A stretch of 64,000 nucleotides of DNA from Dokdonella_A sp963834755. GTDB lineage: Bacteria; Pseudomonadota; Gammaproteobacteria; Xanthomonadales; Rhodanobacteraceae. A model generated the notes under the pieces. The model was not told the DNA's origin and did no database searches. It saw nothing but the letters and a program-made list of their open reading frames with translations. The position numbers were made by a program, and so were the translations under genes. Location of the stretch: the NCBI GenBank assembly GCA_963834755.1, contig CAWICQ010000010.1, positions 62,001 to 126,000 on the forward strand, in the 5' to 3' direction. This document shows positions 27,956-38,394 of this stretch, piece by piece. How positions within the stretch are numbered: position 1 is the stretch's first letter; each line of letters opens with the position of its first letter.

Positions 27956-27971
27956 TATACCGTTCGGTATA
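27956..27971. promoter_or_regulatory. Probable TetR operator palindrome
   Basis: TATACCG-TT-CGGTATA is a perfect 7-bp inverted repeat with a 2-bp centre, in the A/T-rich promoter region upstream of the TetR gene. TATACT at 27951-27956 could act as part of a -10 box overlapping it. The shape matches known operators of AcrR-type repressors. Confidence 0.75.
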
Positions 27972-28373
27972 TGAATAGTGCGGTAGCGCCCACGCTTGTC
28001 AAAGGTGCCAACTTCAAAGGATTGTAACGATGCGCGCAGACGGTGTCGTGCCGGCTCCGGGGGGATAGCTGGAGCGGATGCGAAAGTTTACGACCCGCTG
28101 CCTGCACCCCTGATGTGGCGACCCCGCGCTTTCGGTTCAAGTCTCTCCCCGCGCCGTCCGGGACATCCCTCCCCGCACTCGGGCGGCGTGGGCGAGAGCA
28201 TTCCATGACCTTTGCCGGATTCGACGATGAGCCGACGGAGCACACCATACGCTGCGCGGGAAACCGTTCCCGCGATGCGCTGGCGCATCCCTTGCTAGGG
28301 CCGAGCCCATGCAACCTTTCCCTTTGAACGCGCATCCGATTCCGCAAGCTTCGGTTGCGCGCGGAGTGAACTC
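27972..28373. other. Gene-poor stretch between the TetR operator and the pcm region
   Basis: About 400 bp with no recognisable coding region on either strand. If the operator controls a divergent gene, that gene is missing or has decayed; no product could be recognised in any frame. Confidence 0.45.
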
Positions 28374-28742
28374 ATGAACAAGTGCGCGCCCGAAGCGGGC
28401 GAACGAGCGTCATTCCAATCCGCGAGCCTGGTGTTGCGCTCTGCGCAGCGCGCGTTCGCGGCGGTGATCGATTCGCATCGGCGCGTCGGCGAATTCCGCG
28501 GCGCACAGTTGCGCTCGGTCGGCGCGGCGGACGCTGTCCGCGCTGTCCGCGGACGACCGTGCGCGCTTGGCGGACTGGCTGTCGCTGCTGCTGGCGACCG
28601 GCGACTCGCAGTGTCGCGGACGCGCGATCGTTGCTCTCGCTCGCATCGAAGCGCGCTCGTCGCGCGCGTCCGGCGCGCGTTGCCGCGACACGTCGAAGCG
28701 CTTGCAATCCGCGCCGGAGCGAGCCAGATCGTCGCCGCGTGA
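28374..28742 (+). CDS. Hypothetical small protein upstream of pcm (frame jumps)
   Basis: ATG at 28374 preceded by GGAG (28363-28366). The start reads MNKCAPEAGERASFQSAS, then helical AQRAFAAVIDSHRRVGEFRG. From about 28545 the coding pattern moves to another frame (ALSADDRARLADWLSLLLAT), and the end returns to a helical ALPRHVEALAIRAG ending at 28742. About 120 residues, all-helical, no signal peptide, no family recognised. The coding signal is weak because of the frame jumps, so its reality is only moderately supported. Confidence 0.45.
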   Translation: MNKCAPEAGERASFQSASLVLRSAQRAFAAVIDSHRRVGEFRGAQLRSVGAADAVRAVRGRPCALGGLAVAAAGDRRLAVSRTRDRCSRSHRSALVARVRRALPRHVEALAIRAGASQIVAA

Positions 28743-28862
28743 AGCGTGTCGCAGTCGCGGTGACTTCCGGCACTTCGGCGCGCCGCGTGCGACAGCGAAG
28801 GTAGTTTGCGGGCGGCCGGTCGAGTGCCTATGCTTTTGCCCCTTTTGTCTGCGGGACCATCC

Positions 28863-29522
28863 ATGCCGATCAACACCGAGATCGCAAGGCAGAACATGAT
28901 CGAGAACCAGGTGCGACCCTGGGAAGTGCTCGATCCGCGCGTGCTCGACGTGCTCGCTGCCGTGCGGCGCGAGGATTTCGTGCCGGCGCGCTACCGCACG
29001 CTCGCGTTCGCCGACATGGCGCTGCCGATCGGCAACGGCGAAACGATGATGAAGCCGACCGTCGAAGGCCGTCATGTTGCAGGCGCTCGATCTCGATGCG
29101 GACGATCGCGTGCTCGAGATCGGCACCGGTTCGGGATTCATCACCGCGTGCCTCGCGCGTCTCGCCGGCGCGGTGACCAGCATCGAGTTCCACGCCGATC
29201 TCGCCGACGCGGCGCGCGCGCGCGTCGCCGCGTCGGGCGCGAAGAATGTGCGCATCGAAGTCGGGACGCGATGGGCGGTCTCGGCCGCCGATCGCTACGA
29301 CGCGGTGGTCGTCACCGGTGCCGTCTATTCATTGCCGGATCGATTCCGCGCGTGCGGTCGCGCCGGCGGGTCGGCTGTTCGCGATCGTCGGCGAATCGCC
29401 GGCGATGCAGGCGATGCTGCTACACGCGCGCCGACGACACGCACTGGCGCGAGGAAAGTCTGTTCGAAACCGATCTTCGCTATCTCACCCATGCAGAACC
29501 GCCGCGCCGCTTCACGCTTTGA
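28863..29522 (+). CDS. pcm: Protein-L-isoaspartate O-methyltransferase (frame jumps)
   Basis: Repairs isomerised Asp/Asn residues in aged proteins using SAM. The gene starts at 28863: MPINTEIARQNMIENQVRP, then VRREDFVPARYRTLAFADM and NGETMMKPTVEGR. A frame change near 29070 leads into DRVLEIGTGSGFITACLARL, the SAM-binding motif I, and then TSIEFHADLADAARARV. The final part, THWREESLFETDLRYLTHAE, lies in the first frame again and ends at 29522. About 220 residues, the size of the shorter Xanthomonadales form that sits directly before tolC. The gap to tolC is 45 bp. Confidence 0.9.
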   Translation: MPINTEIARQNMIENQVRPWEVLDPRVLDVLAAVRREDFVPARYRTLAFADMALPIGNGETMMKPTVEGRHVAGARSRCGRSRARDRHRFGIHHRVPRASRRRGDQHRVPRRSRRRGARARRRVGREECAHRSRDAMGGLGRRSLRRGGRHRCRLFIAGSIPRVRSRRRVGCSRSSANRRRCRRCCYTRADDTHWREESLFETDLRYLTHAEPPRRFTL

Positions 29523-29567
29523 GCGCGACGCGCGACGAACCTTTCCAATCTTCCGAGGACGAAAACG

Positions 29568-30927
29568 ATGATGCGCACCCGCTGCCTGCCGCTGGCCCTG
29601 TTGCTGGCACTCGGCGCGCCCACTGGCGCACGCCGACGATCTGATGCAGATCTATCAGGAAGCGCGAGCGTCCGATCCGACGCTCGCCGGCGCCGAGGCG
29701 ACCAAGCTCGCCACCGACGAGAACGTCGATCAGGCGCGCTCGCAATTGCTGCCGCAGATCGCGGCGGCGCTGTCGTACACGCGCGCGACGGGCGGCAGCA
29801 ATTCGCCGTCGTTCGTCGCCGGACCCGATTACCGGCCAGCAACGAGCTCGTTCTCGTCCACTACGACGACCGGCTACACGCGCGCCTTGGCACGACGCTC
29901 GATCAGAGCCTCGTCGACATCAGCCGCTGGACCGCGCTGAAATCGAGCAAATTCACCGCCGAGGCAGGCGCTGCCACCTACGATGCCGCGCAGCAGCAGC
30001 TGCTGATCAATTCGGCGCAGGTCGTATTTCAGCGTGCTGACCGCGCTCGACGCGCTGAAATTCGCCGACGCAAACGAAAAGGCGCTGAACCGCCAGCTCG
30101 AGCAGGCGCAGCAGCGCTTCGAGGTCGGCCTCGCGGCGATCACGGACGTCAACGACGCGAAAGCGCAGCACGACGCCGCGGTCGCGAACGTGATCAGCGC
30201 ACAGAACGCGGTCGACCAGGCGCGCGAAACCGTGCGCCAGCTGACCAACAAGGAGCCTGGCGAATTCAAGAAACTCCGCGAGGATTTGCCGCTCGATCAT
30301 CCGAATCCGGACGATCCGAAAGCCTGGGTCGATCTTGCGCTCCAGCAGAATCCGAGCCTGAGCTCGTCCTCGTTGCAGGTCGAAGCGGCGAACCGAACAT
30401 CAACACCGCACGCGCCGGCCACCTTCCGGTGTTGAACGCGCAGCTGAGCTATGCGCGCTCGCCGAGCTGGGGCGACACGGATTTCCGCGCGTCGGCACGT
30501 TCCATGACTCGAGCGATCCGAAATGGGGCAGCTCCATCGGCGTCACGCTGAGCGTGCCGATCTTCACAGGCGGCCTCACGCAGTCGCGCGTCCGCCAGGC
30601 GATCTACAACCGCGACTTCGCGCAGGATCAGTACGAACTGACCGCCGCCAGGTCGAAGCGGCGACGCGCAACAACTTCCGTTCGGTGATCGCCGGCGCGA
30701 GCGAAGTCGAGGCGACCAAGGCTGCGGTCGTATCCGCGCAAAGCTCGGTCGAGGCGACCCAGGCCGGTTACGAAGTCGGCACGCGCACGATCGTCGACGT
30801 GCTGATCAGCCAGCAGACGCTCTTGCAGGCGCAAAGCAACTATTCGCAGGCGCGCCACGCTTTCGTGCTCGACGGCCTTCTGCTCAAGCAGGCGGCCGGC
30901 GTGATCGAAGTCAAGGATCTGCGCTGA
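29568..30927 (+). CDS. tolC: TolC family outer-membrane efflux channel (frame jumps)
   Basis: Outer-membrane channel tunnel used by RND pumps and type I secretion. The start at 29568 gives a signal peptide (MMRTRCLPLALLLALG...) ending near AHA, followed by DDLMQIYQEARASDPTLAGA, a typical first TolC repeat. Further TolC features are DQARSQLLPQIAAALSYTR, then QLEQAQQRFEVGLAAITDVND, and in the second repeat VSAQSSVEATQAGYEVGTRT and VDVLISQQTLLQAQSNYSQA. Breaks lie near 29625, 29840, 30030, 30395, 30490 and 30650. Reconstructed length is about 450 residues. No periplasmic adaptor or RND pump genes are adjacent, so it probably serves several systems. Confidence 0.91.
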
Positions 30928-30975
30928 TCAACGCGCTGCTCGAGTGACGCGTGAACCAGATACGCGGCTGAATCG

Positions 30976-32296
30976 CTAGCGAGGCTGGGCTTGGCGCGAT
31001 TCGGCTCCGAGTCCTCCGCCCTGCTCTTCCAGCAGCACGCGCTCGACGATCGCCATCGTCCGCTCCACGGCGCCGCGCTCGCGCTCCATCACGCGATGCG
31101 CGGCCTCGCCCATCGTGCGCCGCTCGATGTCGCGCGAAAGGAGCCGCACCACGGCTGGACCGAGCGCATCACCGTCCGGAATGCGCAGCGCCGCGCCGGC
31201 CTTGATCAGGTCCTCGGTGACTTCGGCGAAATTGAACGTGTGCGGCCCGACGATGACCGGCCGCGCGAGCGCCGCCGGCTCGAGCAGATTGTGCCCGCCG
31301 ACCGGCGACGAGGCTGCCGCCGACGAACGCGACATCCGCCGCCGCGTAGAAACCCAACAGCTCGCCCATCGAATCGACGACGAAGCACTGCTTCGCGCGG
31401 TCCGCGTTGCGCGTCTTCGCTGCGCGTCGCGGTGCGAAAGCCGAACGCCTTGCACGCGGTCGCGAGCGCCTTGAAACGTTCCGGATGACGCGGCGCGATC
31501 AGCAGCAGCGCATCGGGAAAACGGCGCAGCACTTCGGCGTGCGCCTTCAGCACGACGAGCTCCTCGCCTTCGTGCGTGCTCGCCGCGATCCAGACCGGAC
31601 GGTCCGCACCGGCGGCGCAGCGGAACTCGCGGCCCCGCTCGACGACTTCCGCCGGCACGTTCATGTCGAACTTCAGATTGCCGACGACGCGAGCCGCTCG
31701 GTCGGCGCACCGAGCGCGTGCAGGCGCTCGCCGTCCGACGCCGACTGCGCCGCGATGAAACTCGCGCAACGGATCGCGCGCCGCGCGAGCGGCTGGATCG
31801 GCCAGTAGCCGCGCAACGATTTCTCCGACAGTCGCGCGTTCGCGATCACGATCGAGATCGCGCGATCGGCGCAGGTCATGAAGAGATTCGGCCAGATCTC
31901 GGTCTCCATGATCACCGCAAGGCGCGGCCGCACGCGATCGAGAAAGCGCCGGACCGCGGTCGTGAGGTCGTACGGCAGATAGACATGGAACACGCGATCG
32001 CCGAACAGCTGCAGCACGCGCGCCGATCCGGTCGGCGTCACGGTCGTGATCACGAAACGCGAATCGCCGTAGCGGCGCATCAGCGCCTCGATCAGCGGCA
32101 CCGCGGCGTTGACTTCGCCGAGCGAAACCGCGTGGATCCAGATGCTGTCGCGGATGCCGGGATCGGGAAAAAAGCCGAACCGCTCGCGCCAGCGCGCGAA
32201 ATAGCCGTGGTACTTGATGCCGCGCGCGGCCAGCCGGTACAGCACCAACGGCGTCAGCAGATACAGGAGAGCGGTATAGAAAAGACGCTGAAACAC
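30976..32296 (-). CDS. waaA: 3-deoxy-D-manno-octulosonic acid transferase (Kdo transferase; frame jumps)
   Basis: Adds Kdo from CMP-Kdo to lipid IVA at the inner membrane, a step before late lipid A acylation. The start at 32296 (MFQRLFYTALLYLLTPLVLY) gives an N-terminal membrane anchor. Then come DSIWIHAVSLGEVNAAVPLI, LAVIMETEIWPNLF with the catalytic-region Glu, and in another frame VWIAASTHEGEELVVLKAH and APRHPERFKAL. The C-terminus includes GGHNLLEPAALARPVIVGPH and TFNFAEVTEDLIKAGAALRI. Breaks near 31690, 31430 and 31310. It faces tolC tail-to-tail and lies back to back with the acyltransferase gene; only about 96 bp separate their starts. Confidence 0.92.
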
Positions 32297-32392
32297 GGTA
32301 TTCGCCGGCCCGGGCAGCGGGCGAGTATAGCGACGGCGGACGCGGCCTGCGCCGATCCTCGACGCCCCGCGATCGTCTTACAATGCGGGCGG

Positions 32393-33322
32393 ATGACGCA
32401 CCGCGCGCCGCCGTTCCGCCCTGCCCTGCTCGCTCCGCGCCATTGGCCCGCCTGGATCGGTCTCGGCGTGATCTGGCTCGTCGCGCGCGTTGCCCTATCG
32501 CGCTGTTGCTGCGCATCGGCCGCATTCGTCGGCTGGCTCGCCGCGCGCCTGATCGGCAGCGATCGACGCGGCACGGCCGCGCGCAATCTCGCAACTCTGC
32601 TTTCCGGAGCTCGAGCGCCGAAGAGCGCGCGCGTCTGCTCGAGGAGAACCTGCGCGACAGCGGCATGATGCTGATCGAGTTCGCGCTCGCCTGGATGGGC
32701 TCGACGCGCGCGATCGCGAACATTCCGGTCACGATCGAAGGCCTCGAGCATCTCGAGGCGGCGCGCGTCGCGAAACGCGGCGTGCTGCTCGTCGGCGCGC
32801 ACTTCTCGCATCTGGAACTTGTGCGCGCGGCTCGTCTCGCAGCGCATCGCGCATCGCCGGCATGTATCGCGAGCACGAAGACGCCGCGTTCGAATGGGCG
32901 ATCAAGCGCGCGCGCCTGCACTACGCGAGCGCGATGTTCACCAAGGACGAGCTGCGCCAGACCGTGCGCTGGCTCAAGGCCGGCGGCACGATCTGGTACG
33001 CGCCGGATCAGGACATGCGCGGCAAGGATGTCGTGTTCGCGCCGTTCTTCGGCGTGCCGGCCGCGACGATCACGGCGACGCATCATCTCGCGCGTCTGTC
33101 CGGCGCCGAGGTGATTCCGTTTTTCCATCGCCGGCTCGACGACGGCGGCTACGCGATCCGGCTCGAGGCGCCGCTCGCGGATTTCCCGAGCGCCGACGCG
33201 GTCACGATACGGCGCGCATCAACGCCTGCATCGAACGCATGGTGCGCGAGGCGCCGACGCAGTACCTTTGGATGCACAAGCGCTTCAAGACGCGCCCGCC
33301 CGGAGAGGCGAGCGTCTACTGA
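32393..33322 (+). CDS. lpxL: LpxL/HtrB-type lipid A acyltransferase (frame jumps)
   Basis: Transfers a fatty acyl chain from acyl-ACP to Kdo2-lipid IVA at the inner membrane. The start at 32393 (MTHRAPPFRPALLAPRHWP) is followed by a membrane helix (WIGLGVIWLVARV), then GWLAARLIGSDRRGTAARNL. The catalytic HX4E box is in VGAHFSHLELV. Later parts are AGGTIWYAPDQDMRGKDVVF, PFFGVPAATITATHHLARLS and the end ERMVREAPTQYLWMHKRFKT. Breaks near 32490, 32610, 32840 and 33205. Whether it adds laurate or myristate cannot be told; LpxL and LpxM are alike at this level. Divergent placement next to waaA supports a lipid A role. Confidence 0.9.
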
Positions 33323-33407
33323 AAGCCGATGCGGTCGGCATCGCGTGATGCGATGCCGTTTCGCGAAACGCGCAAGGACGCTGACGGCGGTTCGGGAGGG
33401 GAGATCT

Positions 33408-36199
33408 ATGGGATTCCTGATCGTCGTCGCGTGCTGCGTCGCGGGCCTGATCGTCGGCGGCATCGTGCGGCGATGCGTCGCTGGCGGCCTTCGGCTTCTT
33501 CGCCGGCATCGCGTTCGGCATCGTGTTCGCGCGTTTGCGCACGTTGTCGGCGCGGATCGAGGCGCTGAAACGCAGACGTCGAAGCGCCAAGCGTGCACGC
33601 GCGCGGCGACCGAAGCGCGCCGATGCGACGCGACGAACGCCCGCCGCGCCGCCGGTCCATCGCCGGCGTCTCGACGCCCGTTCGCCGCACGAACGCCCGC
33701 GCAACCGAGCGCGCCCGCGCCCGCACCGATCATCGATTCCGCCGCGCGCAGAGCCGCCGTGCCGCTGCGGCGCCAAGCCGCATCGTCATCCGCCGCGCCG
33801 CAGGTTCCTCCGCCGGCTGCGCGCAGCGCGCCGCCGCCTCCGAACGCGATGCGATAACCTGGTCGCCGCGATCAAACGCTGGTTCACCGAAGGCAACGTG
33901 CCGGTCAAGGTCGGCATGCTCGTGCTGTTCGCCGGCGTCGCCGCGCTGCTCAAATACGCGTCGGACCAGGGCTGGCTGCACGCTTCCGATCGAGCTCCGC
34001 CTCGCCGGCGGTCGCGCTCGCCGCGATCGCCGCGCTCGCGTTCGGCTGGCGCGAACGCGGTCGCCGGCGCGCGTTCGGGCTCAGCCTGCAGGGTGGCGCG
34101 ATCGGCGTGCTGCTGATGACCGTGTTCGCGGCGTTCCGGCTCTATCAAGCTGCTGCCGGCGGGTGCCGCGTTCGCGCTGATGCTCGTGCTCGTCGCGGGC
34201 ACCGGCGTGCTCGCGGTGCTGCAGGACGCGCTCGCGCTCGCGGTGCTCGGCATCATCGCCGGTTTCGCCGCGCCGATCCTGATCTCGACCGGCGAGCGGC
34301 AATCACGTCGTGCTGTTCTCGTATTACGCGCTGCTCAATCTCGCGATCTTCGCGATCGCCTGGCAAAAAGCCGTGGCGCGCACTCAATCTTCTCGGCTTC
34401 GCGTTCACGTTCGTGATCGGCACCGCGTGGGGCGTGCTGCGCTACGAGCCCGCATTGTTCGCGACAGCACCGAGCCGTTCCTCGTGATCTTCTTCGCGAT
34501 CTATCTCGCGATCCCGATCCTCTATGCGCGCAAACGCGGTCAAGTCGCCGAAGCGCGAGCCGCCGCGATTTCGTCGACGGCACGCTCGTGTTCGGCAATC
34601 CGTTGATCGCGTTCGCGCTGCAGGCCGGCGCTGCTCGAAGGCGAGCGCATGCCGCTCGCGTATTCCGCGCTCGCGCTCGCGGCCGTCTATGCGCTGCTCG
34701 GCGTCGCTGCTGATCCGGCGCGAGCGCATGCGCATGCTCGGCGAATCGTTCGCCGTGCTCGCGGTCGGCTTCGCGACGCTCGCGGTGCCGCTCGCGCTCA
34801 GCGCGCGCTCGACCGCGTGCACGTTCGCGCTCGAAGGCGCGGCGCTGGTCTGGCTCGGCTTCCGCCAGCAGCGCCGACTGCCGCGCTGGAGCGGGCTCGC
34901 TCTGCAGGCGCTCGCGGCGGGCGCGTTCCTGTTCCGCTCGCGTTCGACGCGCGGTGCCGCCGACACGATCGCGATCGCGAACGGCGGCTGCATCAGCGCC
35001 GTGCTGATCGCCGGCGCCGCGTTCGCCAGCGCGTGGCTGTACGCGCGCAACGGCGCGAATGCGCAGTTCGCGACTGTTGCTCTACCTGTGGGGTCTCGCC
35101 TGGTGGATCGGCGCCGGCCTGCGCGAGATCGACCGCTTCGTGCCGCGCGCATGCAGTCCGCAGGCGCTGCTCGCGTTCGCGGCGCTCGACCGCCGGCCTC
35201 GCCGGCGCTGCGCTGGCGCTGCGATGCGCGGCGGCGCCTCGCGTGGACCGCCGCCGTCGCGCTCGCGCTCGGCGTCGTGCTCGTGTTCGCGTTCGCCGCG
35301 GCCGGCGCGCGTCCGTTCGCGGGATGGGGACTCGCCGCATTCGCCGCGTACGCGGTGATCGGATTCCTGACCCTGCGCGAGCTTCGCGACAGCACGCGAC
35401 GCCCGCTCCGCGATCGCGCACCTCGGCTGGATGTGGACCTGGACGCTCGCGCTCGGCCTCGCGCTGCGCCAGCTCGCCGGCGACTGCGGCGCTGGCGGAC
35501 GGCTGGCGCGACGCGCTGACGCTGCTGCCGCTGCTCGGCGCGTGGGTGCTCGCACTGCTGCGGCCCGCATGGATCGCGCCGCCGCTGGCTGCGCGATTCG
35601 AAACTTGGCGCGCGCTATCTGACCGGATCGCAGGCGCTCGTCGCGATCATCGCGTTCGCCGCGCTGCTGCTGCACGCCGGCGAAACGGCGCCGCTTCCGT
35701 ACGTTCCGCTCGCTGAATCCGATCGAGCTCGTGCAGATCGCGATTCTTGCTCTGCGCCGCGCGCTGGCTCGCCGATCCCGCGACGTCGTCCGATCTCGCG
35801 CAGCGCCGGCTCGCGTTGCTCGTCGCCGCCGGCTTCGCGTTCGTCACCGCCGCGACGCTGCGCGGCGTGCACCATCTCGGCGGCGTGCCGTGGGACGAAA
35901 ACATCGGCTCGTCGATGATCGCGCAGACGTCGCTCACGCTGGTCTGGAGCGTGCTCGGCGTCGTCGGCTGGGTGCACGGGATCGCGCCGCGGCAGCCGGC
36001 CGTTGTGGCTCGCCGGCGCGGTGCTGATGGGCATCGTGCTGGCCAAGCTTCTGCTGATCGACCGCACGCATCTCGGCAGCGTGTTCGGCATCGCATCGTT
36101 CATCGCGTATGGCCTTCTCTGCACGGTGATCGGCTATTTCGCGCCGGCACCGCCGCGCGCGCGGTCGCGCGCGCGCCCGCCGAGGGAGAACGCGCATGA
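33408..36199 (+). CDS. DUF2339 family multi-spanning membrane protein (many frame jumps)
   Basis: A very large inner-membrane protein. The start at 33408 (MGFLIVVACCVAGLIVGGIV) follows GGGAGGGGAG at about 33395. A first helix and a coiled coil (RLRTLSARIEALKRRR) are followed by an Arg/Ala/Pro-rich linker (about 33580-33850), then KRWFTEGNVPVKVGMLVLFA. From there some 20 or more hydrophobic segments run to the end, including ALALAVLGIIAGFAAPILIS and HLGWMWTWTLALGLALRQLA. This is the DUF2339 (predicted membrane protein) pattern. At least ten frame changes occur, but hydrophobic coding continues throughout, to GERA and a stop at 36199. The stop overlaps the ATG of the next gene (ATGA). Function unknown. 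Confidence 0.84.
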
Positions 36200-37604
36200 A
36201 GCGCTTGCGCCGCCACTGTCCTTGTCGCGTCGCGCGATGCGTGCGTTCGCCGCGAATTCGCCGGCGGACTATGCGTACGTGTTTCCGATCGAAACGCCGA
36301 CGCCGACGCCAACGACACCAGCAGCGCATGGCGCGTCGAGCTCACGCCCGACGGTGTATCGCTGGGTGCAGGACGCCGACCTGCGCGACATCGAAATCTT
36401 CAACGCCGAGCGGCATCCGGTGCCGTTCGCCCGGCTCGCCGTCGAGCCGGTGGCAAAGACCGAAGAACAGAGCAAACCACTGCCCGTGCTCGAACTGCCC
36501 GCTTCGGCGAAGAGCGCTCCGGGCGATCTGCGCCTCGATCATCGATCGCGATGCGCAGGGCCGCCTGCGCCGCATCGACGCCGGCGAGCAATCGCCGGCA
36601 TCGACGCACGAGCGGCGACTGGCTGCTCGACGCGAGCGCATTCGATCGCGCGATCGATCGCATCGTGCTGTCGTGGCGCGAGCCCGCGTCCGGCATCGTC
36701 GCGCGCTTCGGCGATCGATGCGAGCGACGATCTGCAGAACCTGGCGAAACAGCGGCACCGCGACCGTGCTCGCGCTGGAGCAGCAAGGCGCACGCCTCGA
36801 GCGGCGCGAGATACCGCTTGGCGGCGTGCGCGCGAAGTATCTGCGCCTGCGTCGCACTCGACGACGGCAGCGCGATCGTCGGACTGCGCGCCGAAGCGCG
36901 CTCGGTCGAGCACACGCGCGCGCTGCCCGCACGCGCATGGGTCGACGCCGAGCCGAAAGCGACGCCTGCGGACGAACCCGCGCCGCGCGGCAGTCGCGCG
37001 CTTCGACTACGCGCTTGCAGCGGCGCTTCCGGTCGACATCGCGCGCATCGAGCTCGCCAGCGACAACGCGCTCGCGCCGGTCAGCTGTTCGCACGCACGT
37101 CGGACGCGGCATCGACGCCGTGGATTCGACATCGGCGGCACTGACCGCGTTCCGCCTGCGCCAGGGCGACGAAACGCTGCGCAACGACGACATCGACATT
37201 CGTTCCGCGCAGCGCTTGCGCGAGTTCCGCATCGAATCGGCGACACGCGCTCGCCGAAGCGCCGCGACCTCGACGCTCGGCTATCGTCCCGACAGCCTCG
37301 TGTTTCTCGCCGAAGGCAGCGGTCCTTACGTGCTCGCCGTCGGCAGTGCGCAGGCGCGGCATGCGGAATATCCGATCGAGCCGGCGCTGGCGAGCTTGCG
37401 CGCGTCGCTCGGCAAGGACTGGCAACCGCCCGTTGCCAAACTCGGAGCCGCGCAAACCAGCGGCGGCGACAACGCGATGCGCACGCCGCGCCGCCGCCGG
37501 TGCCGTGGCGGCGCTGGTTGCTGTGGGCGATTCTGGTCGGCGGCGCGCTGCTGATCGCCGGTCTCGCGCTGAGTCTGCTGCGCGGCGCGAAACCGCCGCA
37601 GTAG
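36196..37604 (+). CDS. DUF3999 family protein (frame jumps)
   Basis: Partner of the DUF2339 protein: the pair DUF2339-DUF3999 recurs in many proteobacteria. The ATG at 36196 overlaps the preceding stop. After a signal region (broken by a frame change near 36245) the mature part begins ADYAYVFPIETP and contains YRWVQDADLRDIEIFNAERH, LLLDASAFDRAIDRIVLSWR and GVRAKYLRLRR. Later parts are ALPVDIARIELASDN, LGYRPDSLVFLAEGSGPYVL and a C-terminal membrane helix (WRRWLLWAILVGGALLIAGL). About 465 residues. It probably sits in the periplasm with a C-terminal anchor. Function unknown; envelope-related from its neighbours. Confidence 0.84.
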
Positions 37605-37628
37605 TCGCGTGCTCAGCGCGGCCGTCGA

Positions 37629-38394
37629 TCAAACGTCGCGATCGTGGCGCCGCGCTTCGTACAACTTCGCGTATTTCAGGAACACGTAGAACGCGCCGGT
37701 CACCGAGCTCACGAAACCGGCCCAGCCGCTCAGGAAATAGCGCTTCAACAGGTATTGGCGCAGGAAGAACAGCGGCGGATAGACGACCATGCGCACGCCG
37801 ACGAAGCGCTGTCCGCGCGCAAGCTTGTGCGCGACCATTCCGCTCGAATAGCGGTTGATCTTGTCGACGCGCGTCGCGATGTCGGCGTCGCCGTCGTTGA
37901 CGAAATCCGCGCGAGCGAGCGTTTGCACCGGACCGTCGACTTCGACCGCCGCATGCACCGGCACGTTGTTCATGCGCGCGCGACGACGGTCGAACAGGCG
38001 CAGATGTCCGTTCCGCCATGACATCGGATGCTGCACCGACCAGAACATGCGTTCGCGTCGCGGCAGGCGAAAACCGGCGACGCGCGGCGCGACGAGCGCC
38101 TGCTCGATCACCTCGCGCGTGCCCGGCGACAGCACTTCGTCGGCGTCGAGGTTGAGGATCCAGTCGTGGCTCGCGGAGTCGATCGCGCGCTGTTTCTGCG
38201 GTCCGTAGTCGTCGAACGGGTGCGTCGCGATGCGCGCGCCGTGACGCGCCGCGATGTCGACGCGTCGCATCGGTCGAGCCGGAATCGAGCACGACGATCT
38301 CGTCGGCCCAGTCAGCGGCGGCCAGACAACGCTCGAGCGTGTCGGCGTTGTTGAACGTGATCACGACGACCGAAAGCGGCTCACGCATCGGCAT
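37629..38394 (-). CDS. WaaE/KdtX-like family 2 glycosyltransferase (one frame jump)
   Basis: A cytoplasmic-face GT-A glycosyltransferase of about 255 residues. The N-terminus reads LSVVVITFNNADTLERCLAA, then ADEIVVLDSGSTD. After a frame jump near 38268 it resumes with ARHGARIATHPFDDYGPQKQ, DWILNLDADEVLSPGT (the LDADE acidic motif) and RMFWSVQHPMSWRNGHLRLF, and ends near YVFLKYAKLYEARRHDRDV. The pattern is that of the LPS core beta-1,4-glucosyltransferase family (WaaE). Its start overlaps the upstream O-antigen ligase-like gene by 8-14 bp depending on which of two ATGs (38394 or 38388) is used. Confidence 0.88.

Noticed and set aside
28125..28170. GGTTCAAGTC, possible tRNA T-arm
   Set aside because: No matching acceptor stem, anticodon arm or CCA end can be folded around it.
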